18,591 nt of DNA from the NCBI GenBank assembly GCA_949123685.1, contig CASBHZ010000057.1:1-18591 (forward strand). The letters run 5' to 3'. Shown here piece by piece: positions 1 to 6,773 of this stretch. The position numbers and the translations under genes were made by a program. The first letter of the stretch is position 1, and every line of letters starts with the position of its first letter. The notes under the pieces were generated by a model. That model saw only the letters and a program-made list of their open reading frames with translations, had not been told where the DNA came from and did not search any database. This stretch comes from an uncultured Bacteroidales bacterium (GTDB lineage: Bacteria; Bacteroidota; Bacteroidia; Bacteroidales; Muribaculaceae).

Positions 1-29
1 AGCATATGTAGCTCAAATAATGAGTATAA

Positions 30-86
30 TAAAATATTACCGGGAAAGAACCATATTTCTTATGGTTCTTTCCCGGTAATATTTTA
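30..86. terminator. 26-bp perfect hairpin downstream of miaB
   Basis: Positions 30-55 and 61-86 are perfect reverse complements (26 bp) around a 5-nt loop (TTTCT). The stem centre contains CCGGGAAAG and its outer ends are A+T-rich, so either strand would give a hairpin followed by U-rich RNA. It lies 67 bp past the miaB stop and is most simply its intrinsic terminator, possibly acting in both directions. The stem is longer than a typical terminator. Nothing else is recognisable in 1-153. Confidence 0.7.
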
Positions 87-153
87 CACTAAACAGGAGT
101 GGATATTTTAACTAAGACTCAATTGGAATCATATGGTCACAAGTTTGAGGACT

Positions 154-1539
154 TTAAATGGTTTCGGCGAGGAGTGTTGCGGAGGTGGCGGAGAGGACGC
201 GGACGCGGGTGAAGTCGCCGGGGCGGAGGTTGCCGGCGGGGAAGACCGCCACTTTGTTTTGCGATGTGCGACCGAAGAGTTCTCCTGCATTGCGTTTTGA
301 CGTGCCTTCCACCAAGACTTCAAATTCCTTACCTATATCCTTGCGGTTGCTTTCGAGCGAAAGCTCGTTCTGAAGGGCTATCATGCGGTTCAGACGGTCA
401 ATCTTCACATCTTCCGGAATGTTGTCGGGCATTTCGCGGCTGGCAAGCGTGCCGGGACGTTCGGAATATTTGAACATGAACGCAGAGTCGAAACCGGCTT
501 CGCGCATCAAAGACAGCGTCTGTTGGAAGTCTTCCTCGCTTTCATTGTGGAAACCGGTGAACATGTCGGTGGAGAGTCCGGCATCAGGTATGAAGCGCCT
601 GATTGCCGCCACACGGTCAAGGTACCATTCGCGTGTGTATTTGCGGTTCATCGCCTTCAGTACGGAATTGCTTCCGCTTTGCACGGGGAGGTGGATATGG
701 CGTGCGATGTTGGGGTATTTCGCCACCACTTCAAGAGTGCGGTCGCTCATGTCCTTGGGGTGTGAGGTGGTGAAGCGTATTCGCATGTCAGGCGCGGCTT
801 TTGCCACCATCTCGAGCAGGGCGGGGAAGTCTACGGCATCAGCGTCTTCCGGGGTGAAATCATAGCTGTTCACATTCTGTCCGAGAAGAGTCACTTCCTT
901 GAAATTGCGGTCACGCAGGTCCGCGAGTTCGCGGAGAATGCTTTGCGGTTCGCGTGAGCGTTCGCGTCCGCGGGTATATGGCACGATGCAATAAGAGCAG
1001 AAATTGTTGCATCCCCGCATTATCGAGATGAACCCCGAGACACCGTTTGAGCCGATACGTCTGGGAACGATGTCGCGGTATGTCTCGGTAGTAGAGAGGT
1101 CGATGTTGATTGCCGGCGCGCCGGTTTCCGCCGCCGCCACAAGGTTCGGGAGGTCAAGATATGCATCAGGACCGGCGACGATATCCACACCGTGCCTGTC
1201 TATCAGCTCCTGTTTGAGACGCTCCGCCATGCATCCGATCACACCTATTATGATGTTGCGTCCCAGTTTGCGCCGCATCGAGTTCCAGTAAGCTATGCGA
1301 GAATAAATTTTCTGTTCCGCGTTGTCACGTATGGAACATGTGTTTAGGAGGACAGCGGCGGCTTCCGTGTCGTTTTCGGTTGTTTCATACCCCGCCATTT
1401 CCATCATTGCCGCCACAACCTCAGAATCAGCCACATTCATCTGGCATCCGTAGGTCTCGATGCGCACTTTTTTGGAAACCGTGCAATTTTTATCGTTGTT
1501 TGGAATAAAAAATCTATTCTTTATAGTATTTTCTTGCAT
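154..1539 (-). CDS. miaB: tRNA-2-methylthio-N6-dimethylallyladenosine synthase MiaB
   Basis: Radical-SAM methylthiotransferase that converts i6A37 to ms2i6A37 in tRNAs reading UNN codons; cytoplasmic. Seen: an N-terminal UPF0004-type domain starting at ETYGCQMNVADSE, with three cluster-binding cysteines (32, 68 and 103 from the chosen ATG), the radical-SAM motif RGCNNFCSYC (Cys177, 181, 184), and a C-terminal TRAM-like domain over about the last 65 residues. At 461 aa the length is normal for MiaB. The frame stays open to a TTG at 1558-1560, but that triplet lies inside a TAATTTTG promoter -7 match, so the ATG at 1537-1539 is the better start. It diverges from the CoA-transferase and is followed by a hairpin. 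The ETYGCQMN and TRAM context favours MiaB over MtaB or RimO. Confidence 0.95.
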   Translation of the reverse strand: MQENTIKNRFFIPNNDKNCTVSKKVRIETYGCQMNVADSEVVAAMMEMAGYETTENDTEAAAVLLNTCSIRDNAEQKIYSRIAYWNSMRRKLGRNIIIGVIGCMAERLKQELIDRHGVDIVAGPDAYLDLPNLVAAAETGAPAINIDLSTTETYRDIVPRRIGSNGVSGFISIMRGCNNFCSYCIVPYTRGRERSREPQSILRELADLRDRNFKEVTLLGQNVNSYDFTPEDADAVDFPALLEMVAKAAPDMRIRFTTSHPKDMSDRTLEVVAKYPNIARHIHLPVQSGSNSVLKAMNRKYTREWYLDRVAAIRRFIPDAGLSTDMFTGFHNESEEDFQQTLSLMREAGFDSAFMFKYSERPGTLASREMPDNIPEDVKIDRLNRMIALQNELSLESNRKDIGKEFEVLVEGTSKRNAGELFGRTSQNKVAVFPAGNLRPGDFTRVRVLSATSATLLAETI

Positions 1540-1547
1540 AAATTTAT

Positions 1548-1555
1548 TACTTTTG
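1548..1555 (+). promoter_or_regulatory. Candidate -7 element for the CoA-transferase gene
   Basis: TACTTTTG matches TAnnTTTG on the plus strand and would give a leader of about 70 nt for the gene starting at 1632. No TTG is found at the expected -33 distance, so the match is partial. The element sits 2 bp from the oppositely oriented miaB -7 element. Confidence 0.35.
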
Positions 1556-1557
1556 TG

Positions 1558-1588
1558 CAAAATTACATAAATGCTTTAATCTGAGCAA
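1558..1588 (-). promoter_or_regulatory. Bacteroidetes-type promoter for miaB
   Basis: On the minus strand TAATTTTG (1558-1565) matches the Bacteroidetes -7 consensus TAnnTTTG. TTG at 1586-1588 lies 20 bp upstream, at the usual -33 spacing. Transcription would begin near 1550-1553, leaving a leader of only about 12 nt before the ATG at 1539. Confidence 0.6.
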
Positions 1589-1631
1589 CACAAAAAACGA
1601 TAAAGAACCATAAATCTAATAACGTTACATC

Positions 1632-3125
1632 ATGAGTATCCCATTTATCACGGCAGAAGAGGCCGCCAGTTATATCAAGAACGGTGATAATGTAGCCTTT
1701 TCAGGTTTCACCGCTTCCGGTACTCCAAAAGTAGTGACGGTTGCATTGGCAGAACGCGCCAAGAAACTTCATGAGGAGGGAAAACCCTTCAAAATCAATG
1801 TGTTTACGGGCGCATCGACCAATGATCATGTCGATGGTGAGCTTGCACGCGCCAATGCAGTGGCAATACGCACACCGTATCAGAGCCACAGCGACATGCG
1901 TAAGTCGCTCAATTCCGCCGAGATGAATTATTTCGATCTTCATCTGAGTCACCTGTCGCAGGATTTGCGTTATGGTTTTTATGGAGACATAGATGTCGCC
2001 ATTATCGAGGCTACAGAGATGAGCCCCAACGGTGAGGTTATCTTGGGTGCCGGACTCGGCATGACTCCGACTATAGCGCAGCTTGCCAAGAAAGTGATAA
2101 TCGAATATTCCTCATATTACAGAAATTCTTTCAGAGGATTTCATGACAATTATGTGCCGCAGGATCCTCCTCACCGCAGAGAGATTCCGATCTACAAGCC
2201 GTCAGACCGTATCGGCAGCACCGTGCTTAAGATAGATCCGAAAAAGATTATCGGCGTGGTTCCCTCCAACGCATCGGAGAGCATCAAGCCGTTCACCGCG
2301 CCTGATGAGGTCAGCCAGCGCATCAGCGAGAATATCTGTCACTTCCTTGCGTCGCAGCTTCGCGAGGGACGCATACCCAAGGAGTTCCTTCCGATCCAGA
2401 GCGGAGTGGGCAATGTCGCCAACGCAGTTCTTTACGGACTGGGAGAGAATCCGGAGATTCCCCAGTTCGAGATGTATACAGAGGTGATACAGGATGCTGT
2501 GATGCATCTGATGGAGCAGGGGCGTTGCAAATTCGCGTCTACATGCGCGCTGACATTCTCAGACGACGCGATGCTTCACTTCATGGACAATATCGATTTC
2601 TTCCGCGACAAGGTTCTGATGCGTCCCGGCGAGATTTCCAATAGTCCGGAGATTGTTCGCCGACTTGGTCTTATCGCAATGAATACGGCACTTGAGGCTG
2701 ACATTTTCGGAAATGTGAATTCCACCCATGTGCTCGGTACGAAGATGATGAACGGTATCGGCGGTTCCGCAGACTTCTGCCGCAACGCATACCTTTCTAT
2801 CTTCTCTTGTCCTTCTATCCAGAAAGGTGGCAAGATTTCGACAATCGTTCCTATGGTTTCGCATCTTGACCACAGCGAGCATTCGGTAAAGATCCTCGCT
2901 ACCGAGCAGGGTGTTGCAGATCTCAGAGGCAAGGATCCGCGTCAGCGTGCCGAGACCATCATCGAGAACTGTGTTCATCCGATGTATAAGGAACTGATGT
3001 GGGATTACCTTAAGCTTTCAAAGGGAGGTCACACACCCCACACTCTCAAGGCTGCTTTCGCATTGCATCATGCATTCAGCGAGAAAGGCGACATGCTTGA
3101 AGCAGATTTCGCGAAATTTGTTTAA
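1632..3125 (+). CDS. Acetyl-CoA hydrolase/transferase family CoA-transferase
   Basis: Class I CoA-transferase of the AarC/Cat1 family, exchanging CoA between acyl-CoA and a carboxylate such as succinate, acetate or propionate. In a fermenting Bacteroidales it would act in the cytoplasm in acetate/succinate/propionate metabolism. Seen: full family length (497 aa), SGVGNVANA at 258-266, a probable catalytic Glu284 in MYTEV (equivalent of the AarC active-site Glu), and the glycine-rich GIGGSADF (375-382) that shapes the CoA/oxyanion pocket. The region around NSFRGFHDNY and PPHRREIPI is the family's characteristic central segment. The ATG at 1632 begins the conserved N-terminus; no clear Shine-Dalgarno sequence precedes it. 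The exact acyl preference cannot be told from sequence, so no symbol is given. It is convergent with the 1042-aa gene across a shared terminator. Confidence 0.9.
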   Translation: MSIPFITAEEAASYIKNGDNVAFSGFTASGTPKVVTVALAERAKKLHEEGKPFKINVFTGASTNDHVDGELARANAVAIRTPYQSHSDMRKSLNSAEMNYFDLHLSHLSQDLRYGFYGDIDVAIIEATEMSPNGEVILGAGLGMTPTIAQLAKKVIIEYSSYYRNSFRGFHDNYVPQDPPHRREIPIYKPSDRIGSTVLKIDPKKIIGVVPSNASESIKPFTAPDEVSQRISENICHFLASQLREGRIPKEFLPIQSGVGNVANAVLYGLGENPEIPQFEMYTEVIQDAVMHLMEQGRCKFASTCALTFSDDAMLHFMDNIDFFRDKVLMRPGEISNSPEIVRRLGLIAMNTALEADIFGNVNSTHVLGTKMMNGIGGSADFCRNAYLSIFSCPSIQKGGKISTIVPMVSHLDHSEHSVKILATEQGVADLRGKDPRQRAETIIENCVHPMYKELMWDYLKLSKGGHTPHTLKAAFALHHAFSEKGDMLEADFAKFV

Positions 3126-3215
3126 ACAGTTTCTTAATGCGGAAAGTCGTATATTTACGACCTGTTTGACAACAATAGTTTAGGCATTAATAAAACAATC
3201 GCTCATAAAACCTTT

Positions 3216-3246
3216 AAACGCCCGGCGGAGTTTCCGTCGGGCGTTT
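3216..3246. terminator. Bidirectional hairpin terminator
   Basis: A 14-bp stem (3216-3229 with 3233-3246, one G.T pair) encloses a 3-nt loop. The GC core CGCCCGGCGGA is followed by TTTT on the plus strand and TTT on the minus strand. It lies between the convergent ends of the CoA-transferase (3125) and the 1042-aa protein gene (3279) and can serve both. Its sequence is nearly the reverse complement of the hairpin at 14084-14112. A small extra stem (GTCGTA/TACGAC, 3146-3161) lies upstream. Confidence 0.85.
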
Positions 3247-3278
3247 TCAGTAGATGCCGGGTATGTCGCTCGCTTTTG

Positions 3279-6200
3279 TCAGTTGTGAATCTTCGCGGTT
3301 ATTGATCTGTTATCGGTTGTGACTACACGCACTATGTATATTCCTTTGCTGAGGTTTGAGATATCAAGCATGGTAGCTTCGTTGTGATAGTCTACCACAG
3401 TTCCGTCTGGGGTATAAATGTAGACCATTGCTGTGGAATCGGGAAGTGTGATGATTCCATTGTTTACAACTATTCTGTTATATGATGAAGTGATATCGTT
3501 TATGCCAACGGCCACGCCATCTTTAAACGTTATGGAATGTATGGTAAGTCCTTTGTTGTTGACAGATGCACATTTTAATGCCAATCGATACTTTCTTGTT
3601 GCGGGAAGTGTGAAATCCACCTTTTCTTTTGCGGGCGAGTCGGACAAGGCGTGAACGGGAATAACTTTTAATGAGGATCTTTCATTTTCGCCGGGTATGG
3701 GTACCGCTTCAGGATCTGAGTGTTTTTCACCTTTGGAATCGGGAGTGTCTCTTTCGATCACGCAGAGGTATATTTCGAGAAGCTCCTCATAATTAATGTC
3801 GGTCCGTGAAATTTCAAGATCGAGGGAATAGTTAAGGTTGGAAGAAGCAGAATGGAATGGAGGCAGATAAGCGATATATTCCATAGCTCCTTGTTCGCCC
3901 CTATTCTTGAATGCCAGTCCGTTATCTTGAGTGAAAGACCGACCTTGGAGAGATTCAATGAATTTGTCGTCTGTGAGGTCGGGAGAGAATGGCCATTCGG
4001 TGACCTTCCCTCCGGCGACCTTGTTATTTGTAGCGATGTCTCCTTCCATTATCCCGTTCAGGACAGATACACCGTAGGAATAATTATCCCAAGGCGCATT
4101 TATCAGCTCATTATCGGTAAATGAAAGTTCTTCGGATTCTCCCACGCACAGTTTTTCTCCTATATTGATGTTTGGAGTGCGATAAATCCGATACCTCAGG
4201 TTTTCGGCATCAACATATCCGTTGTGTTTCCCAAGTTGTGCCCCCGAGAGTGCCTGCCATGTCACCACGGCAGCACCCTTCTCATTGATTTCAGCACGTA
4301 TGGCAAAACTTGACAATGTTTTCGGGATGTCGTATCCCACCCATGCTTCCGGTGTTGTGGCTGTTTCGGAATCTGTGCCATAGAGTGTACATGTTGCTGA
4401 ATAGGCGTACATGCCTGCTTCCGGCACATCGTCTTCAAATGACACTGATTTTCCAGGAATGGCATCATCTCCGGTGAGTGTCTTTACGGTGACTGACGTG
4501 TTCTCTGTACCTGCAGAGTGTCGGATGACCGAGACTTTAGTTATTTCCGGAAGGCTTATTCCTGCATTTGTCTTGTCGGGTATCGTAAAGGATATCATAG
4601 CCTTGTTGGCACCCTTGTCATTTGGAATGAATGAGAGGTCGGAGATTGTTGCCGGCGTAGATACGGACTCTTCAATAAGTATATTGTCAAGATAAATCTT
4701 ATTCCGGTTGGTGGTATTGCAGCGGAAACCAAAATAATACGAACCGTTGGCAGAGGGTGAAAAGAATGCGTCTGCGGATATTTTATCAGCTTCGCCCTTG
4801 TTTATGTTCGCGGTTGAAATTGTTTCCATATTTGTCAATGAGGGTTCTGTTCCTACAATAAAGCCAAGGTCTTTAGGATCCGGTTCGATTATGCTGCCTC
4901 CCCATCCGTATCCATCGTCTTCCTCAACCTCATCCACCCAAGAAAGGCAAGAAATCTTGTAGGTTTTTCCAGATTCGAGTTTCAGAGGGGGAGTGTTGAG
5001 GGCGACATCGGCACTTCCGTAATATGGTCCCGTCAATTCTGCATATCCCGAATAGTTCCTGTTCCACTTTATGCTTGTGCTTGATGTGGCAATCGTAAAA
5101 TTGCTGAATGTTGACAAATCGGAAAAATCTTCAGAAAATGGCACTGAAAACGCGCCGCCCGCAAAGATTCCGGGAGAATTCTGTGAAGAACTTTCTGTGT
5201 CTTTATAAACAGAATAGACTGAATATACGTATGATCCCGGTCCTTCAAGTTCAGTATCGGTATATGGAGAATCTCCTTTATAGTTCTCTACTACAGTGAC
5301 ATGTTGACCTCCGTTTTTAGATCGGGTTATTCTGTGGGAGAAGAGTTCCGGATTGATCCATCCTCCATTGTATCCCAGCATGCGCGCCTGCCAAGAAATC
5401 TCGACTCCGTCTCCAACCGCTCTTGCAACTACATTAAGAGGCGGTAGCGTTTTTTCATCTTCTCCCACCCATTTGCAGGTTATGACAGAAGAAGATGTGC
5501 ATTCCGAATTTTCACCATAGTCATTGAAGGGCGCAATGTAGTAATAGTACTTCCCCGGTGTGGATATTGAAGATTTGCTATTTGTTTCATTATCTATGAA
5601 TGAGGCTTTCTCTCCGGGAGTGCCGTCCCTTATTGTTGCGATTATGTTTTCTGCCTTGTATATATCAGACTTGTTGTCGGAAATGTGGCGATATATATTT
5701 GCACCTATTGTGCCTGAAATCTCAGAATTGTCTTTATTTTTTGAAGGCCATGTCCACGTTAGGGTTGTTTCCAGTTTACCCGAATTATCTGCGGTTGCGG
5801 TTGCAGACGTCACTTTCTGTGGATAATTCACGTCTTTTTCGATCTTAAAACCTGCACATTGTAATTTTTTGTCTGCAAAAGATCCGTTACCGTACCAGCT
5901 GCGTATTCCAAACCAATAAACACCGTCTTCAGAAACTGTGATTTTGCAATAATCCTTGTTGCCGTCTGTGGGACGATATTGGAAATTTGGAGAAGTCAAG
6001 TCGCGATTGCGATATGTAAAGAATACAGATGTGCTCTCGGAAATTGGAGACAAATTGTTTTTGTCTGATCCAAACACGATATAGAATCTTTCTTCATCGT
6101 TATAGTCGGCAGAGCACACATTCGCATAGATATAATATATTTCACCACACTTTAATTCCAAAGGTGTTCCATATACTAAAGTAGCCCCGCTCTCGCCCTT

Positions 6201-6407
6201 GTTTACTGGCTGTGTTTCCGCGTAGGGTGTTGAATCGTCGACCCATGTCCATGTGCCGTCGGTTGTGCCGGACAATATTTCCCATTGAGCTTCAAATTCA
6301 GTCAGAGTTGCAGGTATTCTGTATTCCGTAATGGAAGCCGCTGCCGACAATGGTATGACTGACAATAGTGTCAGCATGGCATATTTTTTTAGTTGTCTTG
6401 GGTTCAT
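3279..6407 (-). CDS. Secreted modular FnIII/jelly-roll protein with T9SS-type C-terminal sorting domain
   Basis: Predicted exported surface or extracellular protein of 1042 aa. Seen: a positively charged N-terminus and hydrophobic stretch (about 6-25, likely signal peptide). There is a jelly-roll-like module (about 26-193), an FnIII-like domain A (195-315), an FnIII-like domain B with a GYNGGWINPE insertion (320-418), a second jelly-roll/choice-of-anchor-like module starting SVPFSEDFSD (421-583), domain A again (585-690), domain B again with KHNGYVDAENLRY (695-800), and a third jelly-roll-like module (803-967). The C-terminus (about 970-1042) contains LDISNLSKGIYIVRV, typical of type A T9SS sorting domains. 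No catalytic motif is visible, so an adhesin or ligand-binding role is inference. It lies downstream of the protease gene on the same strand, separated by 366 bp of palindromic repeats. No exact promoter match was found in that gap. Confidence 0.8.
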   Translation of the reverse strand: MNPRQLKKYAMLTLLSVIPLSAAASITEYRIPATLTEFEAQWEILSGTTDGTWTWVDDSTPYAETQPVNKGESGATLVYGTPLELKCGEIYYIYANVCSADYNDEERFYIVFGSDKNNLSPISESTSVFFTYRNRDLTSPNFQYRPTDGNKDYCKITVSEDGVYWFGIRSWYGNGSFADKKLQCAGFKIEKDVNYPQKVTSATATADNSGKLETTLTWTWPSKNKDNSEISGTIGANIYRHISDNKSDIYKAENIIATIRDGTPGEKASFIDNETNSKSSISTPGKYYYYIAPFNDYGENSECTSSSVITCKWVGEDEKTLPPLNVVARAVGDGVEISWQARMLGYNGGWINPELFSHRITRSKNGGQHVTVVENYKGDSPYTDTELEGPGSYVYSVYSVYKDTESSSQNSPGIFAGGAFSVPFSEDFSDLSTFSNFTIATSSTSIKWNRNYSGYAELTGPYYGSADVALNTPPLKLESGKTYKISCLSWVDEVEEDDGYGWGGSIIEPDPKDLGFIVGTEPSLTNMETISTANINKGEADKISADAFFSPSANGSYYFGFRCNTTNRNKIYLDNILIEESVSTPATISDLSFIPNDKGANKAMISFTIPDKTNAGISLPEITKVSVIRHSAGTENTSVTVKTLTGDDAIPGKSVSFEDDVPEAGMYAYSATCTLYGTDSETATTPEAWVGYDIPKTLSSFAIRAEINEKGAAVVTWQALSGAQLGKHNGYVDAENLRYRIYRTPNINIGEKLCVGESEELSFTDNELINAPWDNYSYGVSVLNGIMEGDIATNNKVAGGKVTEWPFSPDLTDDKFIESLQGRSFTQDNGLAFKNRGEQGAMEYIAYLPPFHSASSNLNYSLDLEISRTDINYEELLEIYLCVIERDTPDSKGEKHSDPEAVPIPGENERSSLKVIPVHALSDSPAKEKVDFTLPATRKYRLALKCASVNNKGLTIHSITFKDGVAVGINDITSSYNRIVVNNGIITLPDSTAMVYIYTPDGTVVDYHNEATMLDISNLSKGIYIVRVVTTDNRSITAKIHN

Positions 6408-6420
6408 AACAGTAATTTTT

Positions 6421-6609
6421 TTAAGTAAGTAAGTATTGAAAATTAGTTTATAATAAGTAAATGCTGTGCTTATTTAAATTTTGAATCTTTTGGATGCTTT
6501 CATGATTTCTCATCAGTCGCATAGCCCGCTATGCTCCTTCTTCGGAATCATGAAATCATCTCAAAATCTCCTAAAATTTAATATAAGCTAATTTCCAACA
6601 CTTACTTAA
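6421..6609 (-). repeat. Long imperfect palindromic element, copy A
   Basis: About 190 bp that fold back on themselves. The outer arms 6421-6452 and 6582-6609 pair with small gaps, as do the inner arms 6473-6509 and 6544-6581. The apex (read on the minus strand) is GAAGGAGCATA, 6 nt, TATGCGACTGA (6540 to 6513). In this copy the apical stem is GCATAGC/GCTATGC with a 2-nt loop. A small side hairpin (AATAAG/CTTATT, 6452-6474) accounts for the extra length of one arm. The element begins 14 bp from the start codon of the 1042-aa gene, so its RNA would form the leader of that gene if transcribed from upstream. Its family is not recognised. Confidence 0.75.
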
Positions 6610-6758
6610 TAAAATTGAAGCATGTATAAAATGCCGTTATTTTTGAGCTGTTTTTGCCGCATAATGAAGGAGCATATGGTGATATGCGACTGAATTACAA
6701 GATGGAACAGCTCAAAATAACAAGTTTTAGAGTGTAAGATTTCATTACTTATTTAGTA
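6603..6758 (+). repeat. Long imperfect palindromic element, copy B
   Basis: About 155 bp, opposite in orientation to copy A and abutting it. The main arms 6636-6652 and 6706-6721 pair with one bulge. The outer ends TACTTAATAA (6603-6612) and TTATTTAGTA (6749-6758) pair at 9 of 10 positions. The apex GAAGGAGCATA (6666-6676), 6 nt, TATGCGACTGA (6683-6693) is identical to copy A in all 22 core bases, although the arms differ in sequence. The apical stem here is GCATAT/ATATGC with a GGTG loop. It begins 15 bp past the protease stop, so it may also act as the protease gene's terminator. Confidence 0.75.
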
Positions 6759-6773
6759 GAAACGAAGGCTGCT

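Noticed and set aside
383..865. 160-aa open frame on the plus strand within miaB
   Set aside because: Antisense to well-conserved radical-SAM and TRAM coding sequence; no domain seen.
1540..1560. TTG start giving MiaB seven extra residues
   Set aside because: The TTG lies inside a TAATTTTG promoter element with correctly spaced TTG upstream, and an ATG at 1539 gives a normal MiaB.
6421..6434. AAGT tandem repeat as a phase-variable microsatellite
   Set aside because: Only about three units, and it is explained as one end of the long palindrome whose other end carries the complementary bases.
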